Assembly (NCBI RefSeq): GCF_001870515.1 | Contig: NZ_MDGT01000002.1 | Location: forward strand, 186,066-250,065 | DNA length: 64,000 bases | Reading direction: 5' to 3' | Origin: Idiomarina sp. MD25a | Lineage (GTDB): Bacteria; Pseudomonadota; Gammaproteobacteria; Enterobacterales; Alteromonadaceae | Shown: piece after piece, positions 19,872-27,512 of the stretch | How the letters are laid out: every line of letters starts with the position of its first letter | How positions within the stretch are numbered: position 1 is the first letter of the stretch | The notes under the pieces: generated by a model | What the model saw: the letters and a program-made list of their open reading frames with translations, nothing else | The model's database searches: none | Told to the model about the DNA's origin: nothing | Program-made: the position numbers and the translations under genes

Positions 19872-21323
19872 CTAGTCGCGCCAGAACTTAGGCAATAGCA
19901 AGGTCAGTACGGTAAAGTACTCCAAACGACCCAAGATCATGGCAAAGGTCAGTAGCCAGGTCCCCGTGTCGGTAACGGGAATAAAGTTGCTCGACACTTC
20001 GCCAAAGCCTGGACCGAGTACGTTAATGCATGCAGCGACAGCACTAAAGGCACTAAAAAAGTCGAGTCCAGTCATCATCAGTAAAACCGTGAGCACCATG
20101 GTGCAAATGGCAACTAACAACATGAAACTGGTGACCGCGGCGAGTACCGGCGTACGAACTACTTTATGTTGATAGCGCACATGAATCACCGCACTGGGAT
20201 GAATTGCCTGCAACATATGATGTTTTATCGCACGGAAAGTAATAATGTTACGGATGAATTTGTTACCGCCTGCGGTCGAGCCGGCACAGCCACCTAAATA
20301 ACTCGCAATAATCAAAAAGCCCGCGGTAGCGGCGGGCCACGCGGATAGATCATCAGCGCCAAAGCCGGTACTGGTCATAAACGAAATGACGTGAAACACC
20401 GCCTGCGAGACCGACACCCAAAATGAAGGATGGGTATGATTGATCACCGCCATCGCCGTTAAAATGGCGGAAATGGTGAGAATCGCTAAGATAAAGTAGC
20501 GTGTTTCCTCGTCCTGCCAGTAACCTTTAAGTGAGCGTACGGTAAAGTTTTTGTGATGCAGTGCAAAACTGATAGCACCGAGCGCCATAAACACATCGGC
20601 AACGCCCAAAATCGTATGACTATTAAAATGACCCATACTGGCGTCATAGGGCGAGAAGCCACCCGTAGATACAGTAGAAAACGAATGAGCAATGGCATCA
20701 AACGCATTCATGCCGGCAAGCCAATAGCTAAAGGCACAGGCGAGGGTTAAACACAAATAAACTAACCATAAATAACGACTGGTTTTGGCGACACGAGGAG
20801 CAATCTTATCGTCTTTAATGGGGCCGGGGGTTTCCGCCTTAAGCAAGCGCATACCACCGACGTTGAGCATGGGCAAAATAGCGACCACGAAAATAACGAT
20901 ACCCAAGCCCCCCATCCACTGCAGAAACTGTCGATATAGCAGGAAGCTTTTGGGCATATGATCGAGCCCGGTCAAGATCGTGGCACCTGTGGTGGTCATC
21001 GCGCTGACCGACTCAAACACCGAGTCGGTAAAGCTGACGCCAGTAATGAACATGATAGGCAGGGCGCCTAAAACGCCCATTAAAAACCATGTCATGGTGG
21101 CAAAGGCGAGCGCCTCGCGATAATACAAACGCGCCATATTGCCCTTGCGATAACGCAAATAAACCAACAATGACAGTGCAAAACAAATCAGGGAACCATC
21201 TAAAAACTGACTAAAGGTTTTATCCCTAAAGACCAGCATCGACAGCAATGCGAAAACAAGTTGAATACTACCTATCCAAAGAAACGGCCACGCCAATAGC
21301 CGCAAGGTTGCATGTATATTCAA
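19872..21323 (-). CDS. trkH: TrkH-family potassium uptake protein
   Basis: Inner-membrane potassium channel subunit, 483 residues, with repeated M1-P-M2 units. Selectivity-filter-like segments are readable as SAMTTTGATI, STVSTGGFSPYD, FMTSTGFGADD and AACINVLGPGFGEV, each at the expected place; the GCAGSTAGGNKFIRNI loop is also conserved. TrkH normally works with the NAD-binding TrkA, which is not in the window. Monocistronic, divergent from the GNAT/C39 gene. Confidence 0.94.
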   Translation of the reverse strand: MNIHATLRLLAWPFLWIGSIQLVFALLSMLVFRDKTFSQFLDGSLICFALSLLVYLRYRKGNMARLYYREALAFATMTWFLMGVLGALPIMFITGVSFTDSVFESVSAMTTTGATILTGLDHMPKSFLLYRQFLQWMGGLGIVIFVVAILPMLNVGGMRLLKAETPGPIKDDKIAPRVAKTSRYLWLVYLCLTLACAFSYWLAGMNAFDAIAHSFSTVSTGGFSPYDASMGHFNSHTILGVADVFMALGAISFALHHKNFTVRSLKGYWQDEETRYFILAILTISAILTAMAVINHTHPSFWVSVSQAVFHVISFMTSTGFGADDLSAWPAATAGFLIIASYLGGCAGSTAGGNKFIRNIITFRAIKHHMLQAIHPSAVIHVRYQHKVVRTPVLAAVTSFMLLVAICTMVLTVLLMMTGLDFFSAFSAVAACINVLGPGFGEVSSNFIPVTDTGTWLLTFAMILGRLEYFTVLTLLLPKFWRD

Positions 21324-21469
21324 TGGTTAACCCTTTGTAGAGACTCTAAAAAATACACAAATAATCATTTCAAACGGGCAAAAATCGTACGATAATAGTC
21401 AAGAGCCGATGCGCTGTTGCATTCTTCTGGGCATACGCCCACACCGGTTAAGGATACCCACAGACAGGT

Positions 21470-22600
21470 ATGATGAACCTTGTCCCTGCAAATGTCACCC
21501 ATCTTGATAGTGTTGTGCAATTAGAAAAGGCAACTTTTCCAGACGATGCCATCAGCAAGCGTAGTTTTCGCCGGTTTATCGAGTCGAACACGGCGGACTT
21601 TTTTGTCATGCTCAACGATAAACGCGTGGTGGGCTATTACGTGGTGTTGTTCCGTAACAACACCAATCTGGCGCGGCTGTATGCGCTGGTATTAAGTCCG
21701 CAATTTCGTGGTAGCGGTTTCGGAAAACAGTTACTTCAACATGCCGAAGATCGAGCGGATCTGCGACACAGCTTATTCTTGCGAACCGAAGTTGCGACGT
21801 CTAACCAACTCGCACAACAGTTGTTTATTAATGCCGGTTTTCGTGCAGTTGAGCTACGCGAGGCTTACTTCCCACCGAGCGCCAGTCAATCGCAGGATGC
21901 GTTGATACTGCAAAAACTATTGCCGCGCTATGAGCTGGGTGAGGATAACAGCGTCGGCGCAACCGAGCGCTACGTGCCCATGATGACACAGTCGACGGAG
22001 TTCACTTGCGGGCCAGCAAGTTTATTGATGGCGCTGGATTACTTTGGACGTCCGACCGCTGATGCCTCACAAGAAGAGCTCGAAATTTGGCGCGAGGCGA
22101 CCACCATTTATATGACTTCGGGTCATGGTGGCTGCGGACCGCACGGACTTGCGCGAGCAGCATTCAAGCGCGGGTTGTCAGTACGCGTTGCGGTGAATAC
22201 CGACGATGCACTGTTTATTGACTCAGTGCGGCAAGAGCAAAAGAAAGAAGTCATGCAACGAATCCAACAAGCCGATATCGATTACCTGAACCGTCACGGC
22301 GTTGCTATTGATGTGTGCGACTACGGTGTTGCTGAGCTGAAAGCTGATTTGGGCGAGGGGCGGCTCGTACTAGCGCTCATCTCAACCTATCATTTTGATG
22401 GTATACGTGCGCCCCATTGGGTATTGATCTGTGCCGCGGACGATGACTTTATTTATATCAATGATCCGGACTACGACACCTTACCCTGGGAGTCACCGAC
22501 CGAACGTCAGTATTTGCCGATTCCAATAGCGACCTTTAACAAGGCATTTGGATTCGGCGGCCGTAAACAAAAGGCCGCCGTGATTGTGGGTAACAGTTAA
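21470..22600 (+). CDS. GNAT acetyltransferase fused to C39-like cysteine peptidase domain
   Basis: Two-domain protein of 376 residues. Residues 1-160 form a GNAT fold with the acetyl-CoA loop SPQFRGSGFGKQLL (77-90). Residues 165-376 resemble a C39/papain-like peptidase: Cys180 in TEFTCGPASL, His316 in APHWVLI and Asp332 in INDPDY give a plausible catalytic triad. No membrane or ABC part is present, unlike bacteriocin-processing C39 enzymes. This fusion is known as an uncharacterised family, sometimes near RimK-type ligases; no such gene is seen here. Possible roles in peptide or protein-tail modification are inference. Two adjacent ATG codons (21470, 21473) are both possible starts. Confidence 0.85.
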   Translation: MMNLVPANVTHLDSVVQLEKATFPDDAISKRSFRRFIESNTADFFVMLNDKRVVGYYVVLFRNNTNLARLYALVLSPQFRGSGFGKQLLQHAEDRADLRHSLFLRTEVATSNQLAQQLFINAGFRAVELREAYFPPSASQSQDALILQKLLPRYELGEDNSVGATERYVPMMTQSTEFTCGPASLLMALDYFGRPTADASQEELEIWREATTIYMTSGHGGCGPHGLARAAFKRGLSVRVAVNTDDALFIDSVRQEQKKEVMQRIQQADIDYLNRHGVAIDVCDYGVAELKADLGEGRLVLALISTYHFDGIRAPHWVLICAADDDFIYINDPDYDTLPWESPTERQYLPIPIATFNKAFGFGGRKQKAAVIVGNS

Positions 22601-22697
22601 GACAAGGTTAAATTGAAGTTCAAACTGATCGGTTTTACTTTATAGATGCGTAGCCCTTAACTATATAAGAAACAAACACTGGTATAAGGAAGGTCTA

Positions 22698-23810
22698 ATG
22701 AGCTCTGCATTTGATGATTTTGAACTGAAAGGACACAAACTCGAAAATCGTTTTGTTGTCGCACCTATGACCCGCACCAGTGCGGATAAAAAAGGTAAGC
22801 CCACCGAGCTGATGGGCGACTATTATGAGCGCTTTGCCAAAGGCGGCTGGGGCGTGGTCATCACCGAAGGTATCTACACCGACCAGCAAGCCAGTCAGGG
22901 CTATGAAAACCAACCTGGACTGACCGATGCACCTCAAACCGACGCATGGAAAGAGATTGTCGAACGCGTTCACAAACACGACTGCGTGTTTATTGCTCAA
23001 TTGATGCACGCGGGTGCGCAAATGCAGCACAATGAATACACCGATGAACCTATCGCGCCGAGCGCAGTGAAGCCGAAAGGCGAACCGCTCAGTCTTTACG
23101 GTGAAAGTGATGGCTGGAAAGAGCCTAAAGCGATGGGTGAAACCGAATTTGATGCTGCCATGCAAGGTATCATCGGTGCCGTTAACCGTGCCAAAGAAGC
23201 CGGTTTCGATGGTATTGAGTTGCATGCCGCTAATGGCTATCTACTCAACGAGTTTTTAAGCGACCACTTTAACCAGCGCGAGGATCAATGGGGCGGTGGC
23301 ATGGCAAAACGCCTGAAGTTCGTCGAGATGGTCGTTAAAGCCGCAAAATCAGCGGTCGATGACGACTTCATCGTGGGCATTCGTGTGGGTCAAATTACTG
23401 TGACCGATCCCGATTACCAGTGGCCAGAAGGCGAAGACGGTATGATCCGTATCGTGAAGGGCTTGAAAGAAGCCGGCGTCGACTATATACATACCACAGA
23501 CACCAGCGTTGACCGTAAACCGTTTAAAGACGGCAGTAACAGTACGCTTGCAGAAGTCGTGCAAGACTTTAGCGACATTCCGGTTATCGTCAACGGTGGT
23601 ATTGATGAAAGCAATTACGAACACATTGCAGCGCATTATGAAAACGGTTTGCTCGCTATTGGTAAAAAAGCGCTCGCCAACCCCGACTTACCGCATCGGT
23701 TAAAGAAAGGGGAAACCATCGAGGATCTCGACTTTGCCATGTTGCAACCCATTGCAACACTCGAAAACGAATGGAAATGGCGCGACGAGCACGATAAGCA
23801 CGTCAAGTAA
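22698..23810 (+). CDS. NADH:flavin oxidoreductase (Old Yellow Enzyme family)
   Basis: FMN-dependent TIM-barrel reductase of 370 residues. The barrel starts with LENRFVVAPMTRTSA (flavin-binding Pro-Met-Thr), then AQLMHAGAQ, and the substrate-binding pair His176 and Asn179 in ELHAANGYLLNEFLSD. Late VNGGI and ALAIGKKALANPDLPHRL segments bind the FMN phosphate. The family reduces activated C=C bonds or acts on 2,4-dienoyl-CoA-like substrates; the natural substrate is unknown. It precedes elbB by nine bases, so the two probably form an operon. Ribosome site AAGGAAGG precedes the ATG. Confidence 0.92.
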   Translation: MSSAFDDFELKGHKLENRFVVAPMTRTSADKKGKPTELMGDYYERFAKGGWGVVITEGIYTDQQASQGYENQPGLTDAPQTDAWKEIVERVHKHDCVFIAQLMHAGAQMQHNEYTDEPIAPSAVKPKGEPLSLYGESDGWKEPKAMGETEFDAAMQGIIGAVNRAKEAGFDGIELHAANGYLLNEFLSDHFNQREDQWGGGMAKRLKFVEMVVKAAKSAVDDDFIVGIRVGQITVTDPDYQWPEGEDGMIRIVKGLKEAGVDYIHTTDTSVDRKPFKDGSNSTLAEVVQDFSDIPVIVNGGIDESNYEHIAAHYENGLLAIGKKALANPDLPHRLKKGETIEDLDFAMLQPIATLENEWKWRDEHDKHVK

Positions 23811-23819
23811 GGAGAAATG

Positions 23820-24473
23820 ATGAAACACGTAGCGGTTATCTTATCAGGTTGCGGTGTCTTTGATGGCGCCGAAGTCAACGAAGCCGTACTGACATTGTTG
23901 CACTTAGAGAAGCAGGGCGCTAAATATTCAATATTTGCACCCGATGTGCAACAAATGCATGTTGTCGACCACCTAAAAGGTGAAGCCAGTGGCGAGCAAC
24001 GCAACGTATTGACCGAGTCTGCTCGCATTGCGCGCGGCGACATTAAGCCACTTTCAGAACTCGACGCGGCGAACTTTGACGCATTGATTCTGCCAGGTGG
24101 GTTTGGCGTTGCGAAAAACCTATGTAACTTTGCCGAGAAAGGCGCCGACTCAACCGTTAACGCCGAAGTACTTGCGGTGGGTAAAGCCTTTAAAGACGCT
24201 AAGAAACCCGCAGGCTACATGTGCATTGCACCGGTATTGCTGCCACACGTTTACGGTAAAGGCGTAAAAGGTACCATTGGCACCGATGCCGATACCGCCA
24301 ACGCATATAACCAGATGGGTGGCGAACATGTGGACTGCAGCGTGCGTGATATCGTCGTTGATGACGCTCACCGCGTGGTCACCACACCGGCATACATGTT
24401 GGCAGAATGCCTGCTCGATGCCGATGAAGGTATCAAAAAGCTGGTTGAAAAAGTGTTGTTTATGGCCGCATAA
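23820..24473 (+). CDS. elbB: ElbB, DJ-1/PfpI-fold glyoxalase-like protein
   Basis: A 217-residue protein of the DJ-1/PfpI superfamily. The ILSGCGVFDGAEVNEAV start, the LPGGFGVAKNL nucleophile-elbow region and GYMCIAPVLLP with the conserved Cys are characteristic of ElbB (formerly isoprenoid biosynthesis protein with amidotransferase-like domain). E. coli ElbB shows weak glyoxalase III activity. The second of two adjacent ATG codons (23820) has better spacing to GGAG than 23817. A stem-loop (24519-24545) separates it from ssrA. Confidence 0.93.
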   Translation: MKHVAVILSGCGVFDGAEVNEAVLTLLHLEKQGAKYSIFAPDVQQMHVVDHLKGEASGEQRNVLTESARIARGDIKPLSELDAANFDALILPGGFGVAKNLCNFAEKGADSTVNAEVLAVGKAFKDAKKPAGYMCIAPVLLPHVYGKGVKGTIGTDADTANAYNQMGGEHVDCSVRDIVVDDAHRVVTTPAYMLAECLLDADEGIKKLVEKVLFMAA

Positions 24474-24518
24474 CGCGGCACAGTAAAATAAATTTGTTAA
24501 GTGCTTAATATTTCGGCG

Positions 24519-24545
24519 GTTGCGCTGTCTAAGAGATAGCGCAAC
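24519..24545. terminator. Stem-loop between elbB and ssrA
   Basis: GTTGCGCT and AGCGCAAC pair perfectly and extend by further bases around TAAGA. No T run follows on the plus strand, so termination of elbB transcription is only likely. Confidence 0.5.
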
Positions 24546-24559
24546 ACGCGCGAATCAGG

Positions 24560-24565
24560 TACAAT
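24560..24565 (+). promoter_or_regulatory. Probable -10 of ssrA promoter
   Basis: TACAAT lies 13 bases before the mature 5' end of tmRNA. No convincing -35 is seen 17 bases upstream, where the elbB stem-loop arm sits. Confidence 0.45.
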
Positions 24566-24577
24566 GTACTTTGCTTT

Positions 24578-24937
24578 GGGGCTGATCTGGATTCGACGGG
24601 ATACACGAAACCCAAGGTGCATGCCGAGGTGAGGCTGGCCTCGTAAAAAGCCTCAACGTTATAGTTGCAAACGACGACAACTACGCTCTAGCGGCTTAAT
24701 AACCCGCTAAGCCCGTCCCCCAGCGCTTTGTCTACGAGACTGGATCAGGATGGCTCGACCTAAGGTAGACTCGCGTGGATGCTTTGTCCGGAGCTGAAGC
24801 GTTAAACTTAATCGGACTCGCCAGTAGTTGAAGCCTGTCAGTCGGCGTCATGCTGGTTAATAAAAAGACTGAATAAGCATGTAGGACCGAGGATGTAGGT
24901 ATTGCGGACGCGGGTTCAACTCCCGCCAGCTCCACCA
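24578..24937 (+). ncRNA. ssrA: tmRNA
   Basis: Transfer-messenger RNA of about 360 bases for trans-translation. The 5' end GGGGCTGATCTGGATTCGACG and the 3' end with GGTTCAACTCCCGCCAGCTCCACCA form the tRNA-like part. The resume codon GCA is at 24667 and the tag reads ANDDNYALAA with stop TAA at 24697-24699. The 3' end is the attachment site of an integrated element: its last 23 bases and six more are repeated exactly at 29537-29565. The coding function is preserved, but the original terminator now lies 4.6 kb downstream. Confidence 0.97.
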
Positions 24938-24943
24938 CATTAT
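24915..24943 (+). repeat. attL: direct repeat at ssrA 3' end
   Basis: 29 bases including the T-loop, acceptor strand and CCA of tmRNA, identical to 29537-29565. The flanking base differs at both ends. Confidence 0.92.
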
Positions 24944-24946
24944 ATA

Positions 24947-24965
24947 GCGGCGCATCGCGCGCCGC
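24947..24965 (+). terminator. GC-rich hairpin just after ssrA, inside the element
   Basis: GCGGCGC pairs with GCGCCGC around five bases, followed by only TTCT. It could partly replace the displaced ssrA terminator. Confidence 0.5.
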
Positions 24966-25053
24966 TTCTCCCTATCCCAAGCGTGGCAAGCTTTCCAGCG
25001 TCACACGTTCTGTTCGTAAATTACGCTCGACTGCTCTCAAATACGCTCCATTT

Positions 25054-25081
25054 TGCCAACCTGATGCCAACTTTTGCCAAC
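25054..25081 (+). repeat. Three phased TGCCAAC repeats at the element's left end
   Basis: TGCCAAC occurs at 25054, 25065 and 25075, spaced 11 and 10 bases, so all lie on one face of the helix. Two copies extend to TTTTGCCAAC. They sit in the non-coding 200 bases between attL and the replication gene and could be integrase arm sites or iterons. Confidence 0.6.
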
Positions 25082-25140
25082 GGGGTGACAACTTTGGTGA
25101 GCATTTTGGTCAACTCGCAACACCATACTCAACTCATTTT

Positions 25141-26622
25141 TTGAATCGCATCTTACGTAGTTTCGATTACTTCGATGCCATAGCGGCAGAAAATTTTCTT
25201 CGCTCAATTAAACAAGCTTCGTTGCTTCTTGATTTCGACTTACTCGATGAACGCCAACATGAATCACTTGCCGAAACGCTAACCACTCAATTTCGCTACC
25301 TCACCGTTTCAACTTCGTATACGAAATCAAAACGATATGGTTTCGATTTATCCCACTACAACGAGAACGAAATTAAAACGAGAGTGCGTGATAAACGTTT
25401 CTGGAAAAGCCAAATCAGAAAACGTAGTAAAGAGCTACTATCTGAATTGGAACGGTGCATTGGCTTAGTCTCTAATCGAAGAGCGAAGTATTGCGGCGAT
25501 CTTACATACGGTCGTTTCAGAGAGTCTGAACAAAAATCCAACGAATTTTTAGAGCGGCACTTTATTCAGAGTTTAGACGGCGAGCGCGTTTCGCTAAAAG
25601 AAATTTCTGAGCACAACACGACCAACAAACAGATCCTGTTCTACGAATGGATTACAAGGGTTAAAGGGTTTGATGAACTAGCGGAGCGTTATGGTCATGC
25701 GTCGATGATGGTAACGTTAACCTGTCCAGCCTATATGCACGCAACTCACTCGCGCTCTGGGAGCTTGAACCAAAAATATGATGGTCAAACGGTAAGGGAG
25801 TGTCAAAGGCACCTCAATACGGTTTGGCGACGAGTTAGGGCAAAACTTAAACGAGACAACGTAAATATATACGGCATGCGGGTTGTTGAACCGCACCACG
25901 ACGGAACGCCGCATTGGCATTTAATCGTTCATTGTGAAGAGCCTGAGCTAAAGCAAGTAAAACGGATCATTAAACATTACGCTCTGCAAGAGTCACCGAA
26001 CGAGCGCGGCGCACTAGAGCGCAGAGTTGATTTTATCGATATCGATCGCGCTAAAGGTTCATCTGCATCCTACCTAGCTAAGTATCTCGCTAAAAATATG
26101 ATTGGCTTAGATTCAGAGGGCGAGGGATGCAGGCGTGTGAGCAGACATGCCACCGACTGCGCCCGAGCTTGGGCAAGTGCTCATAGCATAAGACAATTCC
26201 AGCAATTTGGTGGCGCAAGTGTCACTGTTTACCGAGAGCTTAGAAGACTTCGCGATGAAACTCTCGATCCTCTTATAGAACCCGCAAGGTTAGCGGCTGA
26301 TGCATCCAACTGGGCAACTTATTGTGAAGCGGTGGGCGGCGTTAGTGTTTCAAGCAGAACGCAAACGATTAAACCTTACTATGAGCAGTCAGAGTCCTTT
26401 AATCGCTCAACAGGTGAAATCATTGAAGCTGGACAGTCAGAAAACGTAAACCGCTACGGAGAGCCCAAAAGCAAGGTGGTTAAGGGCTTAGCTTATGCGG
26501 GAAAAGTGAGAAAGACGCGCACTAAGCTCTGGACAATTATTGCATCACCACCGCAGTCCGATGCATCGCCGCCCGCCAGGGCGGCATGCAGAGGAAACGG
26601 TGGTCACCTTGGACTTGTGTAA
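25141..26622 (+). CDS. Replication initiation endonuclease (P2 gpA / phiX174 A-like HUH protein)
   Basis: Likely rolling-circle initiator of 493 residues. The metal-binding HUH motif is His258-Trp-His260 in TPHWHLIVH, and two tyrosines Tyr311 and Tyr315 in YLAKYLAKN fit the YxxxY catalytic motif of superfamily I Rep proteins. The earlier VTLTCPAYMH (about 191-200) matches motif 1 of the family. It would nick the element's origin and attach covalently to the 5' end. Start is a TTG; no better in-frame start is close. The 3' end of the gene contains a strong stem-loop that might be the origin. First gene of the element. Confidence 0.85.
   Translation: MNRILRSFDYFDAIAAENFLRSIKQASLLLDFDLLDERQHESLAETLTTQFRYLTVSTSYTKSKRYGFDLSHYNENEIKTRVRDKRFWKSQIRKRSKELLSELERCIGLVSNRRAKYCGDLTYGRFRESEQKSNEFLERHFIQSLDGERVSLKEISEHNTTNKQILFYEWITRVKGFDELAERYGHASMMVTLTCPAYMHATHSRSGSLNQKYDGQTVRECQRHLNTVWRRVRAKLKRDNVNIYGMRVVEPHHDGTPHWHLIVHCEEPELKQVKRIIKHYALQESPNERGALERRVDFIDIDRAKGSSASYLAKYLAKNMIGLDSEGEGCRRVSRHATDCARAWASAHSIRQFQQFGGASVTVYRELRRLRDETLDPLIEPARLAADASNWATYCEAVGGVSVSSRTQTIKPYYEQSESFNRSTGEIIEAGQSENVNRYGEPKSKVVKGLAYAGKVRKTRTKLWTIIASPPQSDASPPARAACRGNGGHLGLV
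26563..26589 (+). other. Strong stem-loop inside the 3' end of the replication gene
   Basis: GCAT-C-GCCGCCC, loop GCCA, GGGCGGC-ATGC: an 11-bp GC-rich stem with one bulged base. It is more GC-rich than its surroundings. P2 and phiX174 carry their origin within the rep gene, so a nick site here is conceivable but unproven. Confidence 0.45.
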
Positions 26623-26643
26623 ATAACTGTACGGAACATCAAA

Positions 26644-26895
26644 ATGAAGCAAAAACCAGTTTTAAACGATACTCAAAAACTAGAATTTGACTTAGAAGAA
26701 GCAACCTCACTGATACACATGGCGATCCATCGTGCAGGTATCGAACAACCTAAGTTTGAGGACATTGGATTAATAGTAGGTGTATTGGCGATGAACGACG
26801 AAATTGAAGTTGTCGTCAAGTTTCACGATGGTTTACGTCAATTTACACGTCGAGAGCTAGGTGGTTCATACGTAGAAGAGCACATTCCAGAGTAG
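26644..26895 (+). CDS. Small hypothetical protein of the element
   Basis: An 83-residue acidic protein I do not recognise. It starts with a Lys-rich segment, has an amphipathic helix (about 13-31) and a beta-like stretch EIEVVVKFHDGLRQFTRRE. No cysteines, no membrane segment. It lies 21 bases after the replication gene in the same direction and probably shares its transcript. Size and place fit an accessory replication or regulatory factor, but this is not shown by any motif. Confidence 0.6.
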   Translation: MKQKPVLNDTQKLEFDLEEATSLIHMAIHRAGIEQPKFEDIGLIVGVLAMNDEIEVVVKFHDGLRQFTRRELGGSYVEEHIPE

Positions 26896-26921
26896 AAAAG
26901 TTTAATCTCATGTTTGACAGT

Positions 26922-26961
26922 GATTTAATTTGAGGTTATATAGTTAATTTCAAGTTAAATC
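26922..26961. promoter_or_regulatory. Inverted repeat in the promoter region of the int operon
   Basis: GATTTAATTTGA (26922-26933) and TCAAGTTAAATC (26950-26961) are inverted copies with one mismatch, 16 bases apart, in an AT-rich gap before the next gene. The spacer contains TATAGT, a possible -10. A regulator site for the excisionase-integrase operon is plausible. Confidence 0.5.
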
Positions 26962-26980
26962 AAATTTAAGGTTAACTATT

Positions 26981-27325
26981 ATGTTCGACTTTCTGACGGA
27001 TGAACAAAACGCTCGCTTACATAATTCAATAGCTGAATTTAAAGGGCATGTGAGCACAATCGAAACAGCTATTGGAGCTATCGTTATTGGTCAGCGGTAT
27101 GGCTGGCGTGTACTTAGAATGGTTCATAGCTCTAATACGATGAAGAAATATGAAAAAGCTATCGGCTTGTCTTATGAGGAAATCTGTCCAGAGGAAACAG
27201 AGCTCAGTACACGAAATGTGGGTTACAGAGCATCTAAGGTGATTGGTAAATATTGGGATATCGTTATGGGTCGTCACAAAGTTGAGCGGAAGGCTGAGCT
27301 GGATGAAGAGGAGACTCAATCATGA
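26981..27325 (+). CDS. Hypothetical protein of the element, upstream of excisionase
   Basis: A 114-residue protein, not recognised with certainty. It has a hydrophobic helix TIETAIGAIVIGQRYGWRVLRMV (about 26-48), probably packed rather than membrane-spanning because of its Arg and Gln residues, and a charged C-terminus with an EEE run. Its last bases overlap the excisionase start (ATGA-type), so it is translationally coupled to it. It follows an AT-rich region with an inverted repeat, making it the first gene of the int operon. A regulatory role is possible; no helix-turn-helix is obvious. Confidence 0.65.
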   Translation: MFDFLTDEQNARLHNSIAEFKGHVSTIETAIGAIVIGQRYGWRVLRMVHSSNTMKKYEKAIGLSYEEICPEETELSTRNVGYRASKVIGKYWDIVMGRHKVERKAELDEEETQS

Positions 27326-27504
27326 ATCAACCACGATGGGTATTACTCGGTCATTTCTGTGAGCTAACTGGATTTACTCAAAAAGCTGTTTATGCGCTGA
27401 TTCAAAAAGGGCGCTGGATGTTGTCACGAGAATATAAAAAGGTGAATGGTCGCTACTTTATTAACCTTGAAGCTTACGAACGTTGGATAGAAACTAACGG
27501 TTAA
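27322..27504 (+). CDS. Excisionase-like small DNA-binding protein
   Basis: A 60-residue protein with a compact winged-helix pattern: FCELTGFTQKAVYALIQKGRW forms a MerR/Xis-like helix-turn-helix (about 11-31), followed by a wing with YKKVNGRYFINLEAYERWI. This is the usual form of recombination directionality factors. It overlaps the previous gene by four bases and the integrase starts eight bases after its stop. It may also repress the operon. Confidence 0.78.
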   Translation: MNQPRWVLLGHFCELTGFTQKAVYALIQKGRWMLSREYKKVNGRYFINLEAYERWIETNG

Positions 27505-27512
27505 AATTCGTT

